A DNA stretch of 64,000 bases, taken from NCBI GenBank assembly GCA_023391625.1, contig JAEWAN010000006.1, positions 434,001-498,000 of the forward strand, read 5' to 3'. Both the position numbers and the translations under genes were made by a program. Below, in pieces: positions 8,376-17,039 of the stretch (within the stretch, counting starts at the first letter, position 1; each line of letters starts with the position of its first letter). Source of the stretch: Bacteroidota bacterium. Its GTDB lineage: Bacteria; Bacteroidota; Bacteroidia; Bacteroidales; Paludibacteraceae. A model generated the notes under the pieces. The model was given only the letters and a program-made list of their open reading frames with translations, did not search any database and was not told the origin of the DNA.

Positions 8376-9383
8376 ATGAAAGTAGCAATTGTTGGTGCTA
8401 GTGGCGCCGTGGGACAAGAATTTTTGCGTGTTTTAGCTGAAAGAAATTTTCCGCTGACTGAATTGGTTTTATTTGGTTCTTCACGTAGTGCAGGAAAAAC
8501 TTATGACTTTAAAGGCCAGAAATTAACCGTAAAAGAATTGAAACATGGCGACGACTTTAAAGGTATTGATATTGTTTTCACTTCTGCCGGAGCAGGTATT
8601 TCAAAGGAATATGCTGAAGACATAACTAAATTCGGAGCAGTTATGATAGACAACTCCAGCGCATTCCGCATGGAAGAAAATATCCCATTGGTTGTTCCGG
8701 AAGTTAATGCTGCGGATGCAAAAAAACGCCCACGTGGTATTATAGCAAATCCAAACTGTACAACCATCCAAATGGTAGTTGCATTGAAACCTATTGAAGA
8801 ACTTTCACACATCAAACGTGTTCATGTTTCTACTTATCAAGCTGCCAGTGGTGCAGGAGCTGCTGCTATGGATGAGTTGGAAGCCCAATATAAACAAATT
8901 GTAAACGGAGAAGAAGTTAAAGTTGAGAAATTCGCTTACCAACTTGCTTACAACCTGATTCCTCAGGTAGATGTTTTCCTGGAAAACGGTTATACTAAAG
9001 AAGAAATGAAAATGTATAATGAAACTCGTAAAATTATGCATTCCGACATTGAAGTTAGTGCAACCTGTGTTCGCGTTCCTGCTTTACGTGCTCATTCTGA
9101 AAGCGTATGGGTGGAAACAGAACGTCCTATCAGCATAGAAGAAGCTAAAAATGCTTTTGCAAAAGCTGACGGAGTAGTGGTGATAGACAATCCTGCTGAA
9201 AAACAATATCCTATGCCTCTGTTCCTTTCCGGAAAAGATCCTGTTCACGTAGGGCGTATCCGTAAAGATATTTCTAATCCAAACGGACTGACTTTCTGGT
9301 GTGTAAGCGACCAGATAAAAAAAGGAGCTGCCCTGAATGCTGTTCAGATAGCAGAATATCTAATTGCAGAAAAAGATATTTAA
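8376..9383 (+). CDS. asd: Aspartate-semialdehyde dehydrogenase
   Basis: NADP-dependent enzyme of 335 residues that makes aspartate semialdehyde from aspartyl phosphate in the lysine/diaminopimelate, threonine and methionine pathways. The Rossmann motif VAIVGASGAVGQEF is at the N terminus, the catalytic cysteine is in NPNCTTIQMV (C128), and the substrate-binding stretch VSTYQAASGAG follows. Length is typical of the USG-1/ASADH family. It has its own promoter box and ends at a strong palindromic terminator, so it is probably a single-gene unit. Confidence 0.96.
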   Translation: MKVAIVGASGAVGQEFLRVLAERNFPLTELVLFGSSRSAGKTYDFKGQKLTVKELKHGDDFKGIDIVFTSAGAGISKEYAEDITKFGAVMIDNSSAFRMEENIPLVVPEVNAADAKKRPRGIIANPNCTTIQMVVALKPIEELSHIKRVHVSTYQAASGAGAAAMDELEAQYKQIVNGEEVKVEKFAYQLAYNLIPQVDVFLENGYTKEEMKMYNETRKIMHSDIEVSATCVRVPALRAHSESVWVETERPISIEEAKNAFAKADGVVVIDNPAEKQYPMPLFLSGKDPVHVGRIRKDISNPNGLTFWCVSDQIKKGAALNAVQIAEYLIAEKDI

Positions 9384-9404
9384 ATCATTATTTACTTAAT
9401 ACTG

Positions 9405-9436
9405 GAAACAGCCATAAATTAATTTATGGCTGTTTC
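9405..9436 (+). terminator. Terminator of asd
   Basis: Perfect 32-base palindrome (two 16-base arms, GAAACAGCCATAAATT and its complement) followed by TTTT. Confidence 0.8.
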
Positions 9437-9611
9437 TTTTTAAACACAACTTTTTTATATACTCCTATTAAAAAACTTCTATCATTTATACGTGAAAAAA
9501 GGGATTTAATTATATTCTATCTCCCCCTTTTAACATTTATATGCGAACATTCTTTTTTTTAAACTGTTTATACCATAAAACACTGACCTTATCCAAAATT
9601 ACCCTCATAAA

Positions 9612-10358
9612 ATGGAACTGAAAAACAAGCGTATAGTTATAACAGGAGCTACTTCTGGGATAGGGAAACAGCTAATGATCCAACTATCAAAATACGAAGG
9701 AGTGAGAATCATTGCAGTAGGCCGAAAAATGAGAAATATCCCTATTGCTATGAATATAATTCCTTTTAAAGCAGATATCTCGATTAAGGAAGAAGTGGAT
9801 GCCCTGTTCAATTTCGCTCAACAAAAACTGGGTGGAATAGATATTTTTATTGCCAATGCCGGATACGTCAATACCAACGAACCCACCGGTTGGAACGATA
9901 TAGATAATATCTTTAAAACCAATACAATTTCCCCCATTTATTCCGTCCAGAAAATGATAGAGTCACATCTGGAACAACAAGAGTATCTGGTTGCAATTAC
10001 AATATCCTGCCTGGCTAAACTATCTCTTCCTTTTAAGCCCCTTTACGTAGCAACAAAATCGGCCCTACACGGATTTATAAAATCCCTTAGATATACTTTA
10101 CCATCTAACGGCCATGTATCTGCTATTTATCCGACCGGAGTAATCCATACCAGCTTCTTTGAGGACATGACGACAACTACCAACCACAAAAACATTGTGC
10201 CCGGAAAAAAGATTTCTTCTCAAAAAATGGCCCGGATTATAATAAAAGGGATAGAAAAAAACAAGAAAGAAATTTACAGCAGCTTTTGTGCAAAAATAAA
10301 AATTATTCTCTATCAGATGTTTCCTTTCATACAAAAAAGGCACGCTAAACAGCTCTAA
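9612..10358 (+). CDS. Short-chain dehydrogenase/reductase (SDR family)
   Basis: Classical SDR of 248 residues. The cofactor motif TGATSGIG is at residues 11-18, the structural NAG motif at 82-84, a serine in ITISCLAK near 132, and the catalytic YVATK (Y145, K149). The substrate cannot be deduced. The C-terminal 40 residues are rich in lysine and hydrophobics (KIKIILYQMFPFIQKRHAKQL). It stands alone between the asd terminator and a decayed histidine-kinase fragment, so it may be part of a turned-over region. Confidence 0.85.
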   Translation: MELKNKRIVITGATSGIGKQLMIQLSKYEGVRIIAVGRKMRNIPIAMNIIPFKADISIKEEVDALFNFAQQKLGGIDIFIANAGYVNTNEPTGWNDIDNIFKTNTISPIYSVQKMIESHLEQQEYLVAITISCLAKLSLPFKPLYVATKSALHGFIKSLRYTLPSNGHVSAIYPTGVIHTSFFEDMTTTTNHKNIVPGKKISSQKMARIIIKGIEKNKKEIYSSFCAKIKIILYQMFPFIQKRHAKQL

Positions 10359-10446
10359 AGAGAGGCAAAAAAGAAGCTGTACACGCTTTTTAAAACACTA
10401 TAAACGTGTTTCCAATATTAGTTGGTCATCAAAAAGATTTAAAAGA

Positions 10447-10643
10447 ATTTTACCAAAAGGTACAGATAAAATATCTGTGCCTTTTTCACTACTAAAACAA
10501 ATGGTTCCGGAATGGGATTAAGCATATGCAGACAGATTATAAATCTTTATGGGGGCACTATTTCTGTGGAATCAATACCCGACAAAAAAACAGAATTTAC
10601 AATTGCGCTGCACAAAAACCATAACACACTGATATACAAATAA
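10447..10643 (+). pseudogene. Remnant of a sensor histidine kinase (C-terminal G1/G2 ATPase segment, frameshifted)
   Basis: Translating from 10447 gives ILPKGTDKISVPF. After adding one T to the five-T run at 10482-10486 the reading continues as FTTKTNGSGMGLSICRQI, then LYGGTISVES, to a stop at 10641-10643. This is the IPFFTTK / G-x-G-x-GLSI region seen at the end of many histidine kinases. There is no start codon, no dimerisation domain and no room for the rest of the kinase. Two lesions (5' truncation and a one-base frameshift) mark it as a dead fragment. Confidence 0.75.
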
Positions 10644-10768
10644 ATAATATATATAAAATTTATTTGTATTTCCATATTCATTATTTTATAGAATAAATAA
10701 ATCCTCCACTACACAACTACAGACACAATAAAAATAAAAAAATTGATACATAAATAGTTATTGTTGTG

Positions 10769-10776
10769 TAAATTTG
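10769..10776 (+). promoter_or_regulatory. −7 promoter box TAAATTTG of mnmG
   Basis: Exact TAnnTTTG match, giving a leader of about 90 bases before the mnmG start. Confidence 0.6.
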
Positions 10777-10872
10777 CATATTCAAAAAGAAAAGATATAA
10801 AATTCATTTTTGTTTAATCATCCATATATTAAACAGAAATGTTGTTGTGTATATATATCTAATTAAAAATGT

Positions 10873-12747
10873 ATGGATTTTAAATACGATGTGATAGTTG
10901 TAGGTGCTGGACATGCCGGCAATGAGGCTGCTTGCGCAGCAGCTAATCTTGGATCAAAAACATTGCTGATAACAATGGATATGAATAAGATTGGGCAAAT
11001 GAGTTGTAACCCGGCAATTGGAGGAATAGCAAAAGGGCAAATTGTACGTGAAATTGACGCTTTAGGAGGGCAAATGGGCATAGTAACAGACCGCAGTGCC
11101 ATACAGTTCCGAATGCTAAACCGATCAAAAGGCCCTGCCATGTGGAGTCCGAGATCTCAAAGCGACCGACGCCAATTCATCCAGCAATGGATAGACACAA
11201 TATCCAATACCGACAATTTACATATCTGGCAAGATACTGTTACGGAACTTATCATAAAAGAAAATACAGTTGTCGGAGTAAAATCCATTTTAGGTATAGA
11301 ATTTCAGGCCAAAACAGTGGTACTGACTAACGGAACTTTCTTAAACGGATTACTTCATATCGGAAAAAATCAAATTATAGGAGGACGTATTTCTGAACCT
11401 TCTTCTTTCGGTATCACGGAACAGCTAAAATCATTGGGATTTACAACAGACCGGATGAAAACCGGCACACCAATGAGAATAGACGGGAGAAGCATTGATT
11501 TTTCAAAAATGAACGAACAGGTTGGAGAAAACGATTTTCATAAATTCTCTTTTATGGAAAACGTACATCGTGAGTTGAAACAAATGAGTTGTTGGATAAC
11601 CAACACCAACGAAAAGACACACGATGAACTGAGAAAAGGATTACCGGATTCTCCTCTGTATAATGGACAAATAAAGAGTATCGGTCCACGTTACTGTCCC
11701 AGCATTGAAACCAAAATAGTAACATTTGCCGATAAAACTTCCCATCAGTTATTTCTGGAACCGGAAGGTGTGGACTCCCAGGAATATTATGTGAATGGGT
11801 TTTCCTCTTCCCTGCCTCTTGATGTACAAATAAAAGCTATTAAAACTGTAGCAGGACTTGAAAATGCAGAATTATACCGTCCCGGATATGCCATAGAATA
11901 TGATTTTTTTGATCCCACCCAATTAACACATACATTGGAAACAAAACTCATCAAAAACCTATTCTTTGCCGGACAAATCAACGGTACTACCGGATATGAA
12001 GAAGCGGGAGGACAAGGATTGATTGCCGGTATTAATGCACACATAAATTGTCATGGTGGAAGCTCTTTCACACTAAATAGAGATGAAGCATACATTGGAG
12101 TATTAATAGATGATTTAGTAACCAAAGGTGTAGATGAACCATACCGAATGTTTACTTCAAGGGCAGAATACAGAATTCTCTTACGACAGGATGATTCTGA
12201 TATGCGATTGACAGAAAAATCCTATGAATTAGGACTGGCTAAGCAAGACCGTTTCTCTCTTCTACAAAAGAAAAAAGAAGCCCAAAACATGTTGATTGAT
12301 TTTCTGAAAAATTACTCAATAAAACCGGAGCAAGTCAACGCTTTCTTAACTTCTCAAAATTCCACAGAACTGAAACACGGGTGTAAGTTACATGAACTGG
12401 TACTTCGTCCTCAGTTTGGAATTAATGAGTTGGCGACAACCGTTCCGGCGCTTAAGGAAAAAATTAACCAGATAGAAGGAAGAAAGGAAGAAATTGTTGA
12501 ATCGGTTGAAATTTTGTTGAAATACGAAGGATATATTGAACGGGAAAAATTAATAGCAGACAAACTACAACGTCTTGAGCATATTCCTTTGAAAGGAAGA
12601 ATAGACTATAATTCTGTACATACTATTTCCACAGAAGCCCGACAAAAATTAACCAGAATAGATCCTGAAACAATCGGGCAAGCTTCCCGTATTCCCGGAA
12701 TATCACCCAGCGATGTGAATATTCTACTGGTTTTATTAGGACGATAA
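10873..12747 (+). CDS. mnmG: tRNA uridine-5-carboxymethylaminomethyl modification enzyme MnmG (GidA)
   Basis: FAD-dependent protein of 624 residues that, with MnmE, adds the carboxymethylaminomethyl group to U34 of certain tRNAs. The FAD motif GAGHAGNEAA is at residues 11-20; further family markers are CNPAIGGIAKG, GTFLNG, the GRISEPSS stretch and the FAGQINGTTGYEEAGGQG block. The C-terminal helical domain that binds MnmE ends near ISPSDVNILLVLL. Full length. mnmG/gidA is often near the replication origin in bacteria, and here it is followed at once by two parS-like sites. Confidence 0.97.
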   Translation: MDFKYDVIVVGAGHAGNEAACAAANLGSKTLLITMDMNKIGQMSCNPAIGGIAKGQIVREIDALGGQMGIVTDRSAIQFRMLNRSKGPAMWSPRSQSDRRQFIQQWIDTISNTDNLHIWQDTVTELIIKENTVVGVKSILGIEFQAKTVVLTNGTFLNGLLHIGKNQIIGGRISEPSSFGITEQLKSLGFTTDRMKTGTPMRIDGRSIDFSKMNEQVGENDFHKFSFMENVHRELKQMSCWITNTNEKTHDELRKGLPDSPLYNGQIKSIGPRYCPSIETKIVTFADKTSHQLFLEPEGVDSQEYYVNGFSSSLPLDVQIKAIKTVAGLENAELYRPGYAIEYDFFDPTQLTHTLETKLIKNLFFAGQINGTTGYEEAGGQGLIAGINAHINCHGGSSFTLNRDEAYIGVLIDDLVTKGVDEPYRMFTSRAEYRILLRQDDSDMRLTEKSYELGLAKQDRFSLLQKKKEAQNMLIDFLKNYSIKPEQVNAFLTSQNSTELKHGCKLHELVLRPQFGINELATTVPALKEKINQIEGRKEEIVESVEILLKYEGYIEREKLIADKLQRLEHIPLKGRIDYNSVHTISTEARQKLTRIDPETIGQASRIPGISPSDVNILLVLLGR

Positions 12748-12753
12748 TATAAA

Positions 12754-12769
12754 TGTTTCACGTGGAACA
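12754..12769. promoter_or_regulatory. parS-like centromere site 1
   Basis: The 16-mer TGTTTCACGTGGAACA is the reverse complement of TGTTCCACGTGAAACA, the classical ParB-binding parS sequence known from Bacillus subtilis and conserved widely. It is intergenic, 6 bases after the mnmG stop. ParB would load here for chromosome segregation. Confidence 0.85.
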
Positions 12770-12789
12770 ACAAAGACAAAACAGAATGA

Positions 12790-12805
12790 AGTTCCACGTG
12801 GAACA
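12790..12805. promoter_or_regulatory. parS-like centromere site 2
   Basis: AGTTCCACGTGGAACA contains the perfect 14-base palindrome GTTCCACGTGGAAC. It starts 36 bases after the start of site 1, in the same short mnmG-uvrC gap, so the pair is unlikely to be chance. Confidence 0.8.
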
Positions 12806-12822
12806 ACAATAAAAAACAGACT

Positions 12823-14631
12823 ATGATTTCAAATCAAAGATTAAAAGAAGAAATAAGTGCACTTCCGGACAAACCCGGAGTATACCAATATTTCAATTCT
12901 AATGATGAAATCATATATGTGGGAAAAGCCAAAAATCTAAAACGCAGGGTAAGTTCTTATTTCAATAAAAAACATGAATATCCCAAACTAAATGTCTTGG
13001 TTAAAAACATAGACCATTTAAAGTATATTGTAGTAGAATCAGAAGTTGATGCTTTTTTATTAGAAAATAATCTTATAAAACAATATCAGCCTCGATATAA
13101 TTCAATGCTGAAAGATGGAAAAACATACCCCAGCATTTGCATCACAAAAGAACCTTTTCCCAGAATATTTAAAACAAGAAATATAATTAAAAACGGGTCT
13201 CAATATTTCGGTCCGTATAGCTCCAGCTATACCATCAATTCTTTGATAGAAATAATACGGGAATTATATCCTATCCGGACTTGCAGCCTGCCATTGACAA
13301 AGGAAAATATAGAAGCCGGCAAATTTAAAGTATGCCTCCAATACCATATACATAAATGTAATGGTCCTTGTGAAGGGAAAGAATCGCAGGAAGAATATCA
13401 AAAAAATATTGAACAAATCAGGGAAATCATTCAAGGGGATGCCAATAAAATAAGTAAACTCCTTTATAAAGAGATGCAGGATCTTGCAGCAGAATACAGA
13501 TTCGAAGAAGCCCAAATAATAAAAGAGAAATACGAACAAATAGAGAATTACAAAGCAAAATCTATCGTATCCAATACGATTGTAGCCAATACCGATGTAT
13601 TCGGATATGAAGAAAATGAAAATGATATTTACATAAGCATCCTACGTATATCAAAAGGCTCCATTATACAGGGTTATACCATTGAATACCGTAAACAACT
13701 GGATGAAACCAAAGAAGATATTTTAATAAGGGCTATATTTGAATTACGAGAAAGACTTCAAAGCAATTCAAAAGAGATAATAGTACCATTCCCCATCGAT
13801 TTTCCCGATAAAAACATAAAAACGAATATTCCACAACGGGGGGACCGGAAAAAATTGCTTGATCTTGCCATACAAAATGTAAAACAATATAAAATAGATA
13901 AATTAAAACAAAGTGAAAAATTAAATCCAGATCAAAGAGCAATACAGGTATTAAAAGAAATACAAGAGAAATTGCATCTGGAAAAAATACCGATGACCAT
14001 AGAGGCTTTTGACAACTCCAATATATCCGGCAGTAATGCCGTTGCTGCATGTGTAGTTTTCAAAAAAGGTAAACCATCAAAAAAAGATTATCGGAAATAT
14101 AATATAAAAACCGTAGAAGGACCTGACGACTATGCTTCAATGCAAGAAGTAGTAAGAAGAAGATATAGCCGGATAATGAGCGAAGGTACTCCCCTACCCG
14201 ACCTAATTATTACCGACGGAGGAAAAGGGCAAATGGAAGTTGTAAGAAAAGTAATAGAAGATGAACTCGGATTAAATATTCCCATTGCTGGATTAGCAAA
14301 AAATGATAAACATCGCACGAGCGAATTGCTTTTTGGTTTTCCTCCTAAAGAGATAGGACTGAAACCTACTGAACAACTCTTCAAACTATTGGCTGCAATA
14401 CAAGAAGAAGTTCACCGCTTTGCAATAAAGTTTCACCGTGAGAAAAGAAGCAAGAGTCAGGTAGCATCTGAACTAGATAATATCAAAGGAATTGGCGAAA
14501 AAACAAAAACAGAATTAATAAAACATTTCAAAAGTGTAAAACGAATTAAAAATGCAACTTTTGATGAACTTAAAAATTCAATTGGAAGTAACAGAGCTTC
14601 AATAGTTTACAACTATTTTAACCAGAATTAG
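12823..14631 (+). CDS. uvrC: UvrABC excinuclease subunit C
   Basis: Nucleotide-excision-repair endonuclease subunit of 602 residues that makes both incisions around UvrB-bound lesions. The N-terminal GIY-YIG nuclease (GVYQYF, IIYVGKAKNLKRR) spans about residues 15-95. A UVR motif lies around 205-240 (KEMQDLAAEYRFEEAQIIK). The RNase H-like C-terminal nuclease contains EAFDNSNISG and LIITDGGKGQ, and a helix-hairpin-helix end has IKGIGEKTKTELIKHF. Full length. It starts 17 bases after the second parS site, so ParB loading would happen over this promoter region. Confidence 0.96.
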   Translation: MISNQRLKEEISALPDKPGVYQYFNSNDEIIYVGKAKNLKRRVSSYFNKKHEYPKLNVLVKNIDHLKYIVVESEVDAFLLENNLIKQYQPRYNSMLKDGKTYPSICITKEPFPRIFKTRNIIKNGSQYFGPYSSSYTINSLIEIIRELYPIRTCSLPLTKENIEAGKFKVCLQYHIHKCNGPCEGKESQEEYQKNIEQIREIIQGDANKISKLLYKEMQDLAAEYRFEEAQIIKEKYEQIENYKAKSIVSNTIVANTDVFGYEENENDIYISILRISKGSIIQGYTIEYRKQLDETKEDILIRAIFELRERLQSNSKEIIVPFPIDFPDKNIKTNIPQRGDRKKLLDLAIQNVKQYKIDKLKQSEKLNPDQRAIQVLKEIQEKLHLEKIPMTIEAFDNSNISGSNAVAACVVFKKGKPSKKDYRKYNIKTVEGPDDYASMQEVVRRRYSRIMSEGTPLPDLIITDGGKGQMEVVRKVIEDELGLNIPIAGLAKNDKHRTSELLFGFPPKEIGLKPTEQLFKLLAAIQEEVHRFAIKFHREKRSKSQVASELDNIKGIGEKTKTELIKHFKSVKRIKNATFDELKNSIGSNRASIVYNYFNQN

Positions 14632-14744
14632 AGTGTCTGAGAATCAAATATTTTCAACTCACTCGATCAGAGACCCGGAATTTTTCACTCTGACAACAAA
14701 GTTTTAACATATTAAAATCAATTCATTTTTTTGAAAACCAAATT

Positions 14745-15161
14745 ATGGAAACACTAGAAATTTCATCTCTGGAAAATATAAAAGAAACAGCAAAAAAATT
14801 TATAGAAAAAATCGGAGACAATAAGGTCTTTGCATTCAATGGAAAAATGGGAGCTGGAAAAACCACTTTCATAAAAGCCATTTGCGATGTAATGGGAGTG
14901 CAGGAATCTGTGAACAGTCCTACCTTTTCAATCGTAAATGAATATGAAACAGCCGATGGAGAAATTATCTATCATTTCGATTGTTATAGAATCAATAAAA
15001 TACAAGAAGCATTGGATTTAGGAGCTGAAGAATATTTATACAGCGGCAATTTATGTTTTATAGAATGGGCAGAAAACATCTCCCCTATCCTACCGGACTT
15101 TCTAATAAATGTTGATATTGAAGAAACAGATAATGGAAAAAGAAAAATAAGCATACAATAA
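14745..15161 (+). CDS. tsaE: tRNA threonylcarbamoyladenosine biosynthesis ATPase TsaE
   Basis: Small P-loop ATPase of 138 residues needed with TsaB, TsaC and TsaD for the universal t6A37 modification of ANN-decoding tRNAs. Walker A is GKMGAGKT at residues 33-40; the SPTFSIVNEY stretch and the HFDCYRI and FIEWAENI motifs are typical of the family. Length is normal. Its stop codon overlaps the start codon of the following small basic gene by one base (TAATG), implying translational coupling. Confidence 0.95.
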   Translation: METLEISSLENIKETAKKFIEKIGDNKVFAFNGKMGAGKTTFIKAICDVMGVQESVNSPTFSIVNEYETADGEIIYHFDCYRINKIQEALDLGAEEYLYSGNLCFIEWAENISPILPDFLINVDIEETDNGKRKISIQ

Positions 15162-15334
15162 TGAAAAAAAAGAAAATCGTTATTCAAGCAGTCAAAGCTG
15201 CAAGAAAAAGAAGCCGTGAAGAGGAAATAGAACAATACGGAAAACCAATAAACCACAATAAAATAGTTCCTTCCAAAAAAATATATAACAGGAAAAAGAG
15301 TAATGCAAATCAAAAAAATGATTTGCATTTTTAA
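15161..15334 (+). CDS. Small basic conserved protein (57 residues) coupled to tsaE
   Basis: Begins at the ATG overlapping the tsaE stop and ends at 15332-15334. The product starts MKKKKIVIQAVKAARKRSRE and contains EEEIEQYGKPINHNKIV and SKKIYNRKK. It is strongly basic, with no membrane segment or signal peptide. From memory, small proteins with the pattern (S)REEE-x-YGKP-x-SKK-x-Y-x-RK follow tsaE in other Bacteroidetes, so I think it is real and conserved, but I know of no assigned function. The basic composition suggests RNA or ribosome binding; that is inference. Confidence 0.7.
   Translation: MKKKKIVIQAVKAARKRSREEEIEQYGKPINHNKIVPSKKIYNRKKSNANQKNDLHF
15303..15331 (+). terminator. Terminator overlapping the end of the 57-residue gene
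   Basis: Stem ATGCAAATCA (15303-15312) / TGATTTGCAT (15319-15328) followed by T residues. The hairpin lies inside the last codons, with the stop codon right behind it. Confidence 0.65.
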
Positions 15335-15381
15335 TTTATATTTTATAGGTATGGATTAGATAAAATTTACTTTAAAAAAAT

Positions 15382-15389
15382 TATCTTTG
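15382..15389 (+). promoter_or_regulatory. −7 promoter box TATCTTTG of the CsgG-like operon
   Basis: Exact TAnnTTTG match 23 bases before the first start codon of the operon. Confidence 0.7.
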
Positions 15390-15412
15390 TAAATGTTAAT
15401 AAAAAATTAGAT

Positions 15413-16360
15413 ATGAAAAAATTTGTAACAACACTTAGTATCATTTTAGGGCTTATCACTTGTACACAGCAAGTAAATGCACGTCAAACAGTGGTTAAAG
15501 TAGAGCCTCAAATTCAGGAAATAGAGAAAAAAGATGAACCTGTATTAAAAAGGAAAGTGGCAATTGCCCGTTTTTCCAATGAAACGCAATATGCGAAAGG
15601 CGCTTTTTATGACAAAGAAAATGACCCGATAGGAAAACAGGCGTTGGACATTCTTTCTACCAAATTAGCCTCCAGCAATAAATTTATCCTGTTAGAAAGA
15701 CAAGATATGGATGTTATCATGAATGAGCTAAAAATGGCAGGCAAAGATAACATGCAAAAAATCGGTGCCGATTATTTAATTATTGGTTCTGTAACTGAAT
15801 TCGGACGAAAAAACGTAGGGGACGTAAAAGTATTTTCACGCAGTAAATCCCAAATTGTAGAAGCCGGAGTAAACATCAGACTTGTGGACGTATCAACAGG
15901 ACAAATCATATATTCCGAAGAAGCAAAAGGTGAAGCTGAAACTAATAATAAAACGGTACTCGGATTTGGAGAACATACCGACTATGATGCTACATTAAAT
16001 GATAAAGCTATTTCCGCAGCTATTTCAAAATTAGTTGAAAACATCATCAATAACTGTATGGAAAGACCTTGGAAATCATATTTTCTTTCTTATGATGAAG
16101 ATGGTATATTCATTTCAGGAGGAAAGGAACAAGGTATCCGACTGAATGATGTGTTTGATGTTATAGAAAAAGGAAAATCAGTGAAAAATCCTCAAACAGG
16201 AATGATGATAGAATTGCCCGGAAAAAAAGTAGCGCAAATAAAAGTAGACTATATCGGTGGAAATGATCCTCAGAATGAATTTTCAATGGTATCTGTCATA
16301 GAAGGATCAATCAATGAAGCAAATTTAAATAACTATTATATTCAGGAGATAGAAAAATGA
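15413..16360 (+). CDS. CsgG/HfaB-family outer-membrane assembly protein
   Basis: Protein of 315 residues with an N-terminal signal peptide (cleavage likely at VNA before RQTVV). The central part (about 50-215) is CsgG-like: KVAIARFSNETQYAKG, KLASSNKFILLERQDMDVIMNEL, GADYLIIGSVTEFG, ADVR-type RLVDVSTGQIIYSEEAKGEA. A C-terminal extension of about 90 residues adds a small beta domain. CsgG relatives form outer-membrane secretion channels for curli or holdfast material, but the same fold occurs in non-channel lipoproteins, so export of a substrate is not shown. It overlaps the next gene by 4 bases (ATGA) in a four-gene operon. Confidence 0.8.
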   Translation: MKKFVTTLSIILGLITCTQQVNARQTVVKVEPQIQEIEKKDEPVLKRKVAIARFSNETQYAKGAFYDKENDPIGKQALDILSTKLASSNKFILLERQDMDVIMNELKMAGKDNMQKIGADYLIIGSVTEFGRKNVGDVKVFSRSKSQIVEAGVNIRLVDVSTGQIIYSEEAKGEAETNNKTVLGFGEHTDYDATLNDKAISAAISKLVENIINNCMERPWKSYFLSYDEDGIFISGGKEQGIRLNDVFDVIEKGKSVKNPQTGMMIELPGKKVAQIKVDYIGGNDPQNEFSMVSVIEGSINEANLNNYYIQEIEK

Positions 16361-16701
16361 AAAAACAACTGTATTTCGCTATTTCGTTAGCGTTTTTTAT
16401 CTTATTCGCGGCAAGCTGTACCGGTATTAAAACAACAGCCAAAGGATTAGAAAACGAAGCTTTTATTGAATTCGTAGGAAATCCTAAAAACTACAAGAAT
16501 GGTTTGGACGTTAATATAGACGATAAAATTAACTTTAAAGCAGAAGTTAATAAGAGCAATGCCAAAAATCCTAACAAAGGAAAAGTCTATGCTATTTCCA
16601 CAGGAAAACATATCATTACCGTTTCTTACGAAAATTCTGTTCTATATCAAAAACAAATATTCATATCTGCTCAGGAAACAAAAAGCATTGTGTTACCATG
16701 A
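16357..16701 (+). CDS. Small lipoprotein of the CsgG-like operon
   Basis: Protein of 114 residues with a signal peptide ending in a lipobox (FAASC, Cys near residue 21). The mature part has a short beta-rich segment (AFIEFVGNPKNYKNGLDVNIDD, GKHIITVSYENSVLYQKQIFIS) that recalls PEGA-type surface-associated domains. Similarity is only to general form and I do not recognise a named family. It overlaps both neighbours by 4 bases, so it is tightly coupled to the CsgG-like and DUF4810-like genes. Confidence 0.7.
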   Translation: MKKQLYFAISLAFFILFAASCTGIKTTAKGLENEAFIEFVGNPKNYKNGLDVNIDDKINFKAEVNKSNAKNPNKGKVYAISTGKHIITVSYENSVLYQKQIFISAQETKSIVLP

Positions 16702-17039
16702 AAAAAATAATTTCAATATTCATTGTTGTTATTCTATTTGGAGCATGTAGCCAAAAGACATTATACTCATGGGATAACTATAACTCTTCAAGCTACTCAT
16801 ATTTAAAAAACAATGATGACAAATCAATCTCAGAGCTTAAAACAACTTATGAAAATATAATCAATAATCAAACGGGAACACGGAATACAATTCCTCCCGG
16901 AATATATGCCGATTATGGTTTTATTTTATTACAAATGAATCAGACGGAACAAGGGAAAAAAATGCTGAAAAATGAAATTGCTCTGTACCCCGAATCCAAA
17001 GTTTTTATAGAACGAATATTAAAGCTTTTTGAAGAATGA
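16698..17039 (+). CDS. DUF4810-like lipoprotein
   Basis: Protein of 113 residues with lipobox FGACS (Cys near residue 17). The mature part contains TLYSWDNYNSSSYSYLKN and a helical stretch with IPPGIYADYGFILLQMNQTEQGKKML and NEIALYPESKVFIERIL, the pattern of DUF4810 proteins that accompany CsgG-like and DUF799 lipoproteins in other bacteria. The helical part looks like a single TPR-like hairpin pair. Biochemical function is not known. It overlaps the genes on each side by 4 bases. Confidence 0.75.
   Translation: MKKIISIFIVVILFGACSQKTLYSWDNYNSSSYSYLKNNDDKSISELKTTYENIINNQTGTRNTIPPGIYADYGFILLQMNQTEQGKKMLKNEIALYPESKVFIERILKLFEE

Larger units (their letters stand above)
10359..10872. other. Intergenic region with kinase remnant and mnmG promoter
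   Basis: Apart from the remnant at 10447-10643 and the promoter box at 10769-10776, this 514-base stretch is very AT-rich and shows no other feature I can support. Confidence 0.6.

Noticed and set aside
14632..14744. Possible small RNA or hairpin region between uvrC and tsaE
   Set aside because: Only short imperfect inverted repeats are visible and no promoter or terminator signal supports a separate transcript.
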